A stretch of DNA of 64,000 nt from Flammulina velutipes (taxonomy: Eukaryota > Basidiomycota > Agaricomycetes > Agaricales > Physalacriaceae), in assembly GCA_011800155.1 (NCBI GenBank), contig CM022377.1, positions 620,001 to 684,000 on the forward strand. The letters are read 5' to 3'. Positions 1 through 11,559 of the stretch are shown in pieces. The position numbers and the translations under genes were made by a program. The first letter of the stretch is position 1; every line of letters starts with the position of its first letter. Below the pieces are notes generated by a model. It was not told the origin of the DNA and did no database searches. It worked only from the letters and a program-made list of their open reading frames with translations.

Positions 1-351
1 GTCTGTCGCGATCTCGGGCTAGATGTCACGCTCAAGACGTACTATATCTCGTACAATGACCGGGAGTACATCGGGTCCGATTTCATTGATGATCAGGACC
101 AGATTGAAGATGACAGAGAGTTGTATGAATATCAAGGTTTGACGAGGATGGACGACAATTCTGACGAGGATGACTCGGAGGAGAATGAAGGCAAGGGAGG
201 TCGTCCTTCTCTTGTTTGGGTTACGGCTAGGAATGATGTGAATGGGGCGCACTCTAGCTATGTGTCATACGGAAATGAGGCTAGCCTCGCATATGCATAC
301 GGAAGCGTGTGGCTGGCAGTTGAACGGCCTACCAAAAAATCATCGAAGTAA
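1..351 (+). CDS. 3' end of an acidic protein of unknown function
   Basis: The reading frame is open from the window edge to a TAA at 349-351, so only the C-terminal 116 residues are present. The visible part has a beta-like stretch (KTYYISYND), then an acidic run rich in D and E, and ends in a basic tail (PTKKSSK). I do not recognise a family. No intron is needed in this part. The start and most of the protein lie upstream of the window. Confidence 0.6.
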   Translation, partial: VCRDLGLDVTLKTYYISYNDREYIGSDFIDDQDQIEDDRELYEYQGLTRMDDNSDEDDSEENEGKGGRPSLVWVTARNDVNGAHSSYVSYGNEASLAYAYGSVWLAVERPTKKSSK

Positions 352-645
352 CTGTTGCGTAGTAACTACTTACTGACCTAAAGGAACATAGTATTCAAAT
401 TTGCCCCGCTTTGTGCTTCATCCATACTGTCTCTGTATACATGTAACGTTTCCGAGCTTTCGAACGCTGGTCGAATCGTCGAATCACATGCTCGCGTTGA
501 ACCTGAAAGTTGATCGGGCGTTCAATGAATTTGTTCAAGACTCACCACCACAAGCCACCAAATCAACCGTGACAGCTCAGAGCTGCGCGGACGTACTCTG
601 CGTCCTACGCTCTGGCATCTACATGAATGACTTTCCTGACTTCAG

Positions 646-3600
646 CCGTCACGGCTGTAACTCACAACCACTGGTCTGAGAGTGTCTTACTCGAGAACAC
701 TTCAGTAAGTTAATTCTGAATGCTCGGTGGCCGTAGTCATGATCAACTTGATGTTCTAGGACGATACATCTGAACTACATGATAACTTGAAATGTCTTGC
801 TGACACTCTTCACGACAACTTGGTAGCGGCTTTGGCGCTCGAACGGCTTTTCGGAGAACAAAATGACAAGACGATGTACATTGCCCCCTTCATCCGAAGT
901 GTCATCCATACGGCGGTGACGGGTGTTGAAATTCAGTAAGATGTCTTTCTATGTCTGGCTATGGCTTAACATGTCCTGTAGGCACGTTTCCTCGTACCCT
1001 GTTGCTATAGATCCGTGTTTTGTCGGTAATCCCCTCCTCAGACTTCTCTCTCACTACGGTCATGCTACAGATATCATCTGTGCGAACATCCCCGCTCCCG
1101 TCACTTACGAGGAAGATGGCGATGGTATAACCTCAGAAGGGTCTTCTTCAGACGACGCACTTAATGAAGCAAATGACTATGATATGCAATCGGTTCATGA
1201 GGAACATGACAACACCGAGTCGGAGAGGACCACAAGGAGATGGTTGGCTGGTGAGTATATGACCAAACGGGCAGAGGATCAGGGCGCATCAACCGACTTC
1301 TACCACAACCAAGACTCATCGACCTCATCTGACCATCCCCCGGCGGCTCCTGACTATTCTCTCCTTGCGCGACTTACTGTCGACTCCTCCACTGTGTCGA
1401 CACCACTGGCGTTGATCTGTGTTTCCCAGGCCAAGGAGATGTACGCTGCCATGACCTCATGCTTGTATCAGCGACTAGCTTGGGGGATACACGAACCAAT
1501 GGCAGGTATTGCTCTGGACGACAAGACTTGTAACGTTCGAATACTCTTTGGACGATTCCAGCCTTCCCAGGACTCGGATTGTGTACGCAGATTCCTACAA
1601 TGCATGCTTTTGCTGAAGCTATTTAGTCCACAGTCCACATATCAGATTCCGAGAAAGGTTGCTACGACCTCTCCGACGATTCCAGTGCCCTAGAGTTTGC
1701 ATCTTTTCTTTCGAGATTGTGTCGACACTTTCCAACGATCTATGAAACGGCCATAGCGTTTACACCCCAGCTTGAAGATGACATTGCAGGATGTCGATTA
1801 AAGCTTTGGAGATTGGATCAAGCGGTGCTGGTGGGACCCGAAGAAGGACCATCTTGGGCGGAGAAGATCACACGGTGGCTTGACAGTATCGATGCCTCTT
1901 CTTATGTGGATGACCAGCCACCTTGCGTCGCTGCTTCGTGTGTTTTCTCATGTCTCGTCGGTCCCGGTCTTGCTCACTTGCGTGTTGTAGTTCCTCGAAC
2001 ATTGCTGGCAGCGACGTGTAAGCTTCATACACGTTCATCATAGTATTGAACTAATATGGATACTCTTGTAGAATGTCCGCAAAGGAGACGAGACCCCCTA
2101 GGTAAGAGCTGCATTCATTCATCCTATCTAGTCTTACACTCGTAAATCTACTTAGTTCAGTTCGCGCTTCCTCGGACTCTAACGAATCAATGCATTGCCG
2201 CACGATCTCTGCTACAGAGTGAGTCATGTCAATTGCCTCGCACACACTTGAGTCCTCAATTCGCATCGTAGGCTTGCAGCTGGAGGTAAGCATGAGGACA
2301 AGACTCTCCTAATGTCCTTTTGGATGCTTGCTCGTATGGTTATCACACGCACGTTAATGTTTCCCTCCATGTTGCTGGACGAGAAGTACAAATTGGATAA
2401 CTCGTTCCGAACGATCCAAAAAGAATACCATGATCTCCTCTCGTTCTCCTGGATCGACAACGTCAGTCATCCTGCGGCGCGTTATGTTACATAGCTCATG
2501 ATCCATAGCTCACTGTCCTAGACAGAAACCTACAGACTGTATGTCGCCCTCAAAATCGCACTGCATTGATCCATATACTGAATGATCATGTAGCTTCCAC
2601 TGGTCGAGATAGCTCAGGCGGCTGCTGATAAACTGAAGCAAGATGCACTGCGCACCGTCGGCCGATGGCTTCCGTACAGGACACTTTCCGCCTCATGCGA
2701 GAAAATACTATGCGATAACCTATGGGAGATTGCCTCCGTGCTTGAGGATGTCCAACGGATAAATGCCAAGGGCAAAACACAGGCCAGTGAACTCGAATGC
2801 CGACTCATCCTCGACCGATTGATGATGAGATTCTTTAATGGCCATAGCAACGGCAGAACAGAAAAACTTTCCCAGAAAGAATACTCAAATACCGCTCATG
2901 TCGTGGTTTCGTATGTTTTCTTGTCATTGGAATGAATATTGGCTAATGAATTGCACCCAGTCTCGAGTGTTCTCTTATGTTTCCCAATGGCTCGCTTGTA
3001 GATGTATACAAAGCGTGCGACACGGCCGACCGAATCATTCTGATAAGCTCTGTCGCAGCCCAAATCAATGCCCTCACCCTTTCCGATTTCCGCCAGATAT
3101 CCAAATTCACGAAAATTTTATCCCCGGAGACCTTCAATGTTGTCCCCCACGCCAGAAACACTCCAGATCCCACGTTGATGTCTGGCTATCACACTGATAG
3201 AACACTACGCACATTCTCAGAAGACGTCGAAGCAGTCCAGAAATCCGCTCAGGCTGCCCTCGAGCGCAACAACATTGGACGTCTTGGTGTCATCCATGTG
3301 GCAAAAGGAAAGGAAAATCCTATGCTTCAGCCATACAACGAAGAACCACTGAAGGCGGTCTGCGATTCTGTCGGGTACATTCGGATTCCTGAAGTTTTTA
3401 CTTCAATTCCCGCATCCTCCTCTTTCAATATCATCCAGCCTCGTCATGCGTCACCGTCACCTTCCAAATGTATCCCAAAGCAGTCAATATCTTCAGATTC
3501 AGACTCAGGTACAGGAAATGGAACTAGTCTCGCTCGGCGACAACAAATGGGCAGAGACTTTGAGATGGATAACCCGGATGACCTCTTCGCAATCTCTCAA

Positions 3601-4317
3601 AGCTTCTCTGTATCGATGGATCCTTCACGCATTGAACCACCGGTCCCTCTTCCTGTTGAACAGGCTAGCAAGCACAGTCTCAACATGAGTGTTCTGACAG
3701 GTGGGGAGTTAGAGGACAATGACGACACGGAAAAAATGGCGGAGCTTGATGTTCGCAGAGGTACTATCAACCTATTATACCTGCCCATGGCTTACTGTTA
3801 CCTGCAGACCTATTCCTGCCCATCATTTCTTCGCAGCATAAGAAAGTCTTGGGAATTTGCTTTGCGACCAACGTTTATCAAGGTCGTATGTATGCCACGG
3901 CGTCGGTCAAATTTTACGTGGCCTTGGGGATTTACAATATTGGCGTCTATACGATCATCTCCGAAGGCTCGGTACTGGTGGTAACCGTCTCGTATGCTGA
4001 GAAACCAGATGATGAAGATGGAGTGGTTAGTATTCACCCATTGTCAGATCGAATTCGCAGTTATTGATTCGTTTCAGCCTATTGTTCATATCCTGGAGCG
4101 TAACGCGATCTCATTCGACATTTCGGAGCCTCTGGGTATTCTTAACTTTGCCACTTTCCTGATCAAGCTACGAGTTGAATATGTGCCGAAGGTTTTGAAA
4201 AGGGTTTACAGCGTCATTGGAGATTCTCCGGTCGAGATCAGGAAGTATCTGAAGACCTTGAATATCCCTACTGATGGAGGCTGGAATCAGGCGGCGTGGA
4301 GGAAGCACAAAATATAG
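646..4317 (+). CDS. GIR/FDLT family protein, divergent copy A
   Basis: This is the most divergent member of a paralogous family repeated across the first 43 kb. No product name is recognised. At least eight exons can be followed. One exon (about 762-938) ends at a GT donor and continues at 982 with SSYPVAIDPC, which matches SSYALPIDPC in copies C and D. An acidic linker follows, then RLAWGIHEP, which matches RWIWGIRDV. Near 3,360 the segment EEPLKAVCDSVGYIRIPEVF matches REPYQAICDSTVSI.IPDVF. The C-terminal module (about 3,830-4,317) has LGIYNIGVY, VSYAE and FDISEP, matching GIRNIELYGF, ASYAE and FDLTNP. The stop is TAG at 4315-4317. The first exon and start codon are not resolved, and an ATG-containing exon may lie between 400 and 640. 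Unlike C-F, I see no conserved CACGTG/GATCAC module in front. That fits an older duplicate. Confidence 0.6.
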
Positions 4318-4583
4318 AATGTTCAAGTTGGCAGCAGATTGGCATATATTGAGTTACTAGTATCGAGCTGGTGGGACATACTTATTTGTGATTCTGTCTC
4401 GTTGAACATTCAACTGCAATCTTTGCCATCGCAAAGTTTTTATTGGAAACACTTCGTTACAATCTGCACCCCAAGCCTTTGAATTAAGGCGATTCACAAA
4501 CAGCTGAGACTTGATGGTGACTGGTCAGTACTCAGTGGTTAAGTTTATTTGGCCGCGCCGGCGGCAATTCCGTGCCTCTCGTT

Positions 4584-6386
4584 ATGACCAGCTTCACAGA
4601 ATCCACGACTCCGCCGCCCAAATGGAAAGAAGGTGACAAGGGAAACGCAAAGCCCGAGCGGCCTAATACGCCTGTGTATCGGCCAGATATACTCGAAGCT
4701 ATTGAAACGCGCATTTCTGAGCTGGACGAGGAGCTTCGTGCACTAAGTCTCGACATTCATGGTTTATTCGATGTCTAAGCGAGTCGTTCTTATCCGACTT
4801 ATGGAAATTATAGAGCACCCAGAAACTGCATTTGAAGAAAGGTAAGCACGCACCGACTTCCTCGTCGACTTTTTACTTACCATCGTCGGTACAGATATGC
4901 GCACGACGCGCTTACTACTTTCATGGAACGACACGGATTTAACGTAGAAAGGCACTACCTTCTGGAAACAGCCTGGAAAGCCTCGTTTAAACACGGCTCC
5001 GGAGGGCGAACCATTGGTGTCAACTCAGAAGTCAGTCAATTTTCAGACTCTCAACACTCATCTTATGTCCCGAACGTAGATGGACGCGCTCAAAGGCATC
5101 GGACATGCATGCGGTCATAATCTCATTGCTATTGCTGGTGTTGCCGTAACATGTGCCATAAAGTCCGTCTTTGAGCAATTCAACATTTCCGGGAACGTAG
5201 AGCTCCTTGGCACTCCAGGTATCAACTACAGCATGTCCGCCATACTCGCTAACCAATCCGTTCGTTTAGCTGAAGAAGGAGGCTCTGGAAAGGTTAAGCT
5301 CATGGACAAAGGCGCATATCGCAATATGGTAGCATGCATCATGTGCCACCCCGCGCCAGGACCGATGGGATCTGTCAATCTTAGCAGTTCCCTCGCGTTA
5401 CAAAGAATTGAAGTTGAATATACCGGACATACCGCCCATGCCGCTCTCTCGCCTTGGGAAGGTATCAACGCCCTCGACGCGGCAGTCTTGGGGTACAACA
5501 ACATATCAGCACTTCGTCAACAGTTGAAACCGACGCATCGAGTTCACGGGATCTTCGAGGGAAGAGACTGGCAAGTCAACAGTACGAGCGCCATCTCGCC
5601 CACAACCGCATGCTTAACGTAATTCTCAGTCATTCCGGACTTTGCCAAGTTCCAGTATGTGAACAATAATCACCTATTCCAACCCCTTATGTTTTCACAG
5701 CTGCTTAGTTCGCGCTCCCACCCGCGCTGAAGCCGCTCAAACAGCGAAGAGGGTCATTCCGTGTTTCGAGGCAGCAGCCCTTGCATCAGGTTGTCAAGTC
5801 AAGATCGCAGTCTTCGACAAAGTTCATGACATTCGCCAGAATGCTGTTTTGGGTAACACTGCATTTCTTGTCCGAAGTCCTTGTTCTCATCTTGGTAATC
5901 AGCTGAGGAGGTGGCGACTATTGTTAGAAGCAAGTACGGTGGGGTAGACTACGAGTGGGGAATCAAGAGTGCCTCGACAGATTTCGTACGGCAACTCTCA
6001 TTGTTGTGCGGAAGGAGTAAGGCTGACAAGGGATGCTAGGGCAACGTTAGTTACGAGTTACCTGGCCTTCATCCTAGCTTCGGTCAGTCTTTTGCTCTAT
6101 TATGTCGCAGCCTTTGTTCTAACAACGTAACATGTAGCGATTCCCACTGTCATGAACGGGGGTAATCACACTCCGGAATTCACAAAGTCTGCGGCGACAA
6201 TCGAAGCCCATTATGCATGTTTGGACATGAGTAAGGCTCTTGCCGCGATAGGTGTTCGTGTCGTGCTAGATGACAGGTTCTATACCAAAGTATGTTCTTG
6301 TGATGTGCCATTGTTGTAATGCTAACTCGCCCCAGGTGAAGCAAGCTTTCGAGGAAGACAAGAGGACAAGGGATTCAATTCGTTGA
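4584..6386 (+). CDS. M20 family metallopeptidase/amidohydrolase (PM20D2-like)
   Basis: Eleven short exons give a protein of about 400 residues. It is expected to hydrolyse amide bonds of N-acyl amino acids or dipeptides with a two-metal centre. Visible signatures in order are LSLDIHEHPE at the domain entry, MDALKGIGHACGHN (metal-binding His and Asp region), TPAEEGGSGK (catalytic Glu pair), MCHPAPG, the dimerisation-domain motif GHTAHAA, and GNHTPEF near the C-terminus. Exons are 4584-4761, 4814-4841, 4895-5030, 5080-5218, 5270-5581, 5630-5654, 5701-5852, 5903-5985, 6040-6082, 6138-6289 and 6336-6386. All junctions are GT..AG and restore the family sequence. The ATG at 4584 gives a short proline-rich leader before the domain. 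The protein ends at TGA 6384-6386 and looks complete and intact. Confidence 0.9.
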
Positions 6387-6564
6387 TAGTAATGTAGTGA
6401 GTGTCAATCAATTGACGGTATGTGAAATGCTACAGCTACAGGTCATAAAGTGTAATATGTACGATGGGATGCGTATGTATGGTAGTGCGTGGTATACAGT
6501 GTGATGAATGCGTACGGGGGTATACGTCAATGCGGTCATAAGGTGAGATGAAGAATACGATCAT

Positions 6565-7484
6565 TTAGAGCTTGGGGAAACGTAAAGGAGGGAGACGAAG
6601 ATCAGTTGAGACGTTCTTGTTCTGCAGGATCTCCCGGATGGATGGAAGTCGCTCGGAAGTGGAGCTGCCCACGGAGCGTGCATCCAGCTCCTTCGGCGTC
6701 GAAGGACGCGATGCCGAGGCTGACGATGGCCCGGTAGAGACATCGGGCCGTTGTCTTTGCGCTTGTAGGAGATGATAGTACTCCGTTTCTAGATTCGAGA
6801 TGGTCTGCGTGGCTACAAGATTTCGATCAGCGGGATTGTGAAGGTTTGAAAGACGGAAACTCACCATGTTCGACCAGTTGAATCTTGCTTGGCATGACAG
6901 ATATCCGTGGCAAAACCTGGGAAAGCATGCGCAGCATACAGTTTTCCTTGTGCGTCTTAGCTTGCATGGTCGTCATATTACGCGTAGAGGGAAGGACGTA
7001 GTCGGGAGAAAGCTCTGTCGCTTCGCCTTGAAGCTGTCGAATAGCATTCTTGAGATAGATGATGTAGTTCATTGCTAAAATCGTACTAATAAGTAACTGT
7101 GGCGCACAGCCGGATAACGAAAGACTAACCGTTCGCCATGATCGCCACACGATCACTAGTTAAGGGCCGAAGACGAGTGGGGAGGGCGGACTGCAGCTCG
7201 GAAAACTCTTGTGTCAAACGACTCTGGTAGCTCGGCGGTGGCTTGCTAGCAGTGGAGGATTCGGACGATTTCTCAGTCATGTTAACGTTCCGTCTCCATT
7301 GTTCGATTGTCATGCGCTTTTTCATTATAGTGGCCAGCACTTGTCGGTGATGTTCGAGGATATGAGGCGGTAAACGAGGGAGTTTTCGCCCGGAAGCGGT
7401 CTTTGAGATGGATACAGTGTGCATGATCGATGGGATGGAAGGAATCGGGAAGGACAATGGAAGTGAGGGACATCCATCGAACAA
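6565..7484 (-). CDS. bHLH-like DNA-binding protein
   Basis: Three exons (7484-7130, 7074-6865, 6812-6565) are joined by 55 nt and 52 nt introns. The first exon boundary falls inside a helix-loop-helix pattern. Helix 1 reads RLTQEFSELQSALP, then a loop, then helix 2 ANAMNYIIYLKNAIRQL. The region before helix 1 is only weakly basic (KKRMTIEQWRRN), so DNA contact residues are degenerate or unusual. The C-terminal half has a coiled-coil-like segment (TQTISNLETEYYHLLQAQ) and a Ser/Pro-rich tail. The first ATG of the open frame is 7484; the ATG at 7424 (MHTVSIS) is an equally good start. Assignment to bHLH rests on the spacing and the hydrophobic pattern only. The intron at 7129-7075 contains one copy of the TGCGCCACA motif. 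Confidence 0.6.
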
Positions 7485-8676
7485 GGCTCAGTTTTATACA
7501 AGAACCGCAAATCATTGTTGTCTGTGGGAAGATTCTAGAGTCATTGTATTCAGCCTAGGGCGCATCAAAATGAACATTGTACAATTGTACCGAAGGGGAA
7601 GTTATTGTTCCCCGCACAAGGGCCAGCAGTACTTCCATACCTCGAGCAACCGGACGCATGTATACTTTTGTTCTTGCCCTTGTCTTATCGCCGGATGGTG
7701 ATTCCTCGGTTCGCCCAAAGAGGAAGTCCCTTGTACTTCGTACCAGACTGGATACAATGAACATGGCGGAGTTTCTAACAAGGCTCGAAACCAGTGCTAT
7801 TTACAAAAAGAGAGAGACAAGGGCTCTCTGTGAATCAATGGCAACGAGGACAATGCTTGGGAACGCTGCATAGCGTGACTTTTGTTTATAGGACAAGGTC
7901 AACTGTGAGTTAGCGATGAATGTCACTGCATCACAAAATTTGTCGGAGCGCGTTAAAGGTCGGTGATGCATAAAAGACCAAAGTATGCACAATAGATACC
8001 GTACGTACCAATGTATACATAGAACGAAGTATTGTAAATACATAAATAGAGCGACAGTAGGAATAAATACCCTATGAATAGGGTGTCGTCCGGCATGGCC
8101 AGTGTTCGATGTTGGCGCCGTTCAAGTGTCCCTCTTAGCATCGTGCGCTTACATTTAATGTATTGGAATGCATTACGACTCTAATCAAGACCTAATATAC
8201 CCAACTCCTCAATATCATACTCAGACGGGCCGCCGCCACCATGATCTCAGCCGCCTTCATCGGCGTCACTCCCAGATTGTCATCTGTGTGATAGACACTC
8301 CAGTACAGATCTTTGCTTTCTTAGAATGAGCCCTGTCAGCCCTGTCTTTCTTTTCCTTTTCAGCATATAACATTTCGTCAATGGTCCCAGACGTGCAAAT
8401 TGTACAAGTCCCTTCGGCAATCTCCGGGAGTTGTTCTACTCGTAATTACTTACGTTTGCGGTAGATTGTAGGAAACAGGATTCAATTATAATTATTCTGT
8501 CGTGAAATCACTGTTTCCCTACCATCTTACACTAACGATGAGTGGTGGAATGTGCCCGTACACGATATGGGGTTTTTGACTTGACGCGACTGACGCGTTC
8601 GTGATTGATCACACCGTGTCACATCACGGACGCGTCTTCCTCTTCAACCATCACCACCACCAGCAGCGATCCAACG
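7485..8676. other. Intergenic, no gene recognised
   Basis: About 1.2 kb with no open frame that shows family similarity or plausible exon structure. The short frames on both strands look like chance ORFs. The segment 7970-8180 is AT-rich. A 16-mer at 8060-8075 (GGAATAAATACCCTAT) recurs in inverted orientation at 10079-10094. Confidence 0.5.
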
Positions 8677-9960
8677 ATGGCCCAGCTTCAAGAGCCGACG
8701 ACGCTCATACCTTGAAGACAGATGTAAGAGATCCCGGAATCTGAAGATGATGAAGCACCAGTGAGTCGGACTGCCACCGAAATGCTTCAAAATGCCCTAA
8801 CTCTTTGCTCCTGCCTCTGTCTGTCCATTTGCATTCTGACAGGCAGGAATCGTCCAGCTACTCGAGCAGGATCACCTACGTCCAAGTCGAAAAACAGCGA
8901 CAAGACCGATAACGATGCGGCAGTGGCGTCGATGCCGGAGCAGACCAAGAGGAAGACGAGAAAGACGATGGAAGCTTAGAGGACAACGGGTGAGTCGCCA
9001 CTGACTCTTTAGGTCCTGAAATTAATGAATGCACAGCGAAGCCCACATCATCTGGTTGAGCATGGTACCGAACGGCCCACATCGCATACATCTTTTTTTG
9101 ACGGTCGTTAGCAAAGGACCGCTTCACGTCAAGGCCTTCGAAGCCTATGGGATCATGCTTGAGGGATTAGAGTGTGTCTTTATTCATTAATGGTGCGCAT
9201 ATACTCAACCTTTCCACTCAGTCTCATAGTATCCCGCAGTTTTGAAGGAAGATACCCCGTTTCTCCCTGTATTCTCATTCGGCCGTCAGCATTCCCTCAT
9301 CGTCCAGATTGGAAGACGCGCTGAAGCTGACTCGGACCGTGGCAATGTTCTGGAGAGCCGTTGACACAGGGATGACATTTGTAAGTCCTTCCCCCCATTC
9401 AACGCCATAGTATTTACTATTCATATCTTTCAGCGAATAGAAGGCTCCTGCAAGCAATTGAAAACGACCTACCAAATGACCACCATCGACTGCCACTGCA
9501 CACATGATATCATGACGGGGCGTGTCACCACAATGCAAAAGCAGGAAAGAACGCATAACGGTAAGACTTATAGTTCGTGGTTACAAAATACTGACACTCA
9601 TTTCTCTTTAGACTTGCAGTAAACCGGCTCCGTAGAGCACATCCTCAAGTCTCACGACGTGGACGTTCACTCAAGACCAGTGACATTGGCGACGAAGTCG
9701 GACGCTATGGCTTCAGCCACATCGTCCTTGTATTTCATTGGCGTGCGCCACTCCTATCTGACTCGCCGTTCCGAAGGTAGACGGTGGTGGGTTGGGTACG
9801 CGAGCACCGCCAGCTCGTGGCCCACCGACTGTTGGGTGTTCGGCCTCCAGTGTCAATTTGAGTTATGTATGTCTACTGCTATTTTTTTATTCACCGTGTA
9901 TCGTACCTATGTACATAGAATTCTATTGCTGTTTAGCCAATCCTGAAGACCGATTCCAAT
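8677..9960 (+). other. Possible decayed gene, not resolved
   Basis: Several coding-like stretches occur on the plus strand but do not join into one frame. An ATG at 8677 (MAQLQEPTTLIP) meets a stop at once. A basic, lysine-rich stretch lies at about 8840-8978. A segment at about 9040-9170 reads HIIWLSMVPNGP in one frame, which faintly recalls WLSKxPNGP of Brix-domain proteins, but nothing after it matches. Another stretch at about 9615-9780 reads VNRLRRAHPQVSRRGRSLK. Intron-like GT..AG pairs separate them. I read this as remnants of a gene, or an undetected fast-evolving gene, and assign no function. Confidence 0.25.
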
Positions 9961-10421
9961 ACCACTGAGCCTGCGGGGTAGTGCTAACAGTATCCAAATG
10001 TAGTGAATACATATCTGTTTTCATTGGGTATATATGAGGTCTCTAATACGTAGGGGGAGTCCGCCTAATATCGAATATATAGGGTATTTATTCCAATTCA
10101 GGTATTTATTCTTATTGAAGTATTTATCAGTCATGTATTCCGTATTTGCCGTACACCAAGGTATTCATTACGAGTATATACGGTTTTGATTGCGTGGACA
10201 TTTTTTGTGATGTGGAGATCGATAGATGCGGAAAGTGCCCCGCATATTGTTTGATATTCGTGGAATGTACGGATGCAAAGCCAGTGAAGTGGGTGAACGT
10301 GAGGAATGTGGCGACTGCCGGCGGCACATTTCAAGTGTGGCGCATGACTTTAACTACCGTGGGAATCGAGAGATTATCAAGAGATCTCGTGGATGCTGAG
10401 GGTGTTCTGCCTTCTACTTCG

Positions 10422-11499
10422 ATGAAGATAGCTGTTACTGGCTGCAACGGACGAGTTGGGCAGAGAGTCGTACTGCTCGCTCTCCAGCGCGGACATACTG
10501 TACTTGGCCTTGATAACTCAGAGAACGCTTCACCAGTTCTATCGGACAATGCGTCATACGAGTTCTTACGTCTCGACCTTAGGGACTACGAAGATACACT
10601 GAAAGCAATTGATGGATGCGACGCCATCGTGCACCTCGCCGGTTTGCTCTGCAATAAATCAAAATCAAGCCTACTAACTAATCAATGATATCTATGTAGC
10701 TTATCCTAACCCAGGAGACTATGGAGTCACAGCGCACAATAGGTTTGTCTGCTTCACGAGGTTCTCTGACCGATCCTCTGACACCGTCGTTAGCAATGTA
10801 GTGATGTCTTGGAATATCTTGCGTGGCGCAGCCGAGGTATTTACTCTGTTGTGTCGAACATGACAATCTTGTGACATTCTTTCGAACAGTTGGGTATAAA
10901 TCGTATTGCACAAGCATCCTCAGTAAACGTGATAACGCTGGTGTACTCCAAGCAACCTCACTTCGATTACTTTCCCTTGGATGAAAACCACCCATGCCTC
11001 CCAGATGAACCGTACGGGTTATCCAAAGTGTAAGTTGGGGCATACCCAGTCGTGCGGAAGACCCACTCAATATAATCACAGGATCTGCGAGCTACAGGCA
11101 GACACGATCGTCCGCCGATACCCGCAAATTCGCGTTGCCAGTTTACGCCTGCACTGGTCTATCCCAAATCAGTCATATGCGCTGTCATTGGATCCCATCA
11201 AGGCAAAATACGATCTCTGGGGATATGTCCAGGAAGACTCCGGTGCCGATGCCTTCCTCTTAGCCATAGGTGACGGCGCCACATTTGTTGGCCATGAAGC
11301 ATTCTTCATTGCGGCGCCGGATATTGCTTATGAGGGTGATTCCAAAGCTATGAGAGAGGCTGAATGGCCAAACGTTCCTATCACTGAAGGGAAGGATGTC
11401 AGCGGACGCAAAGGTTTTTTCGATTGTTCGAAGGCTGAAGCGCTGCTTGGATGGGTTCATCGGGACCCGTTCGTAGAAGGGGTGATTGACGAGAACTGA
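10422..11499 (+). CDS. NAD(P)-dependent epimerase/dehydratase (extended SDR)
   Basis: Five exons (10422-10641, 10700-10742, 10794-10836, 10890-11029, 11082-11499) encode about 287 residues. The N-terminus MKIAVTGCNGRVG is a Rossmann dinucleotide-binding loop, followed by the LDN acid/polar position after the second strand and VHLAG after the fourth. The catalytic YxxxK is intact as YGLSK, with an upstream SSVNV (active-site Ser region). Family members interconvert or dehydrate nucleotide sugars or reduce small carbonyl compounds; the substrate cannot be read from the sequence. All junctions are GT..AG and keep frame. The stop is TGA at 11497-11499. A TGCGCCACA element in reverse lies at 10336, about 80 bp before the ATG. 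The next locus downstream is the decayed family copy B. Confidence 0.88.
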
Positions 11500-11559
11500 T
11501 CAGATGTCGTATACTTATAGGCAGCGATACTTACAATTTGCGACGCCACTGGGCAGAGG

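Noticed and set aside
8677..9170. Possible Brix-domain ribosome biogenesis gene (HIIWLSMVPNGP)
   Set aside because: Only the short WLSxxPNGP-like stretch fits; the following residues and frames do not continue the domain.
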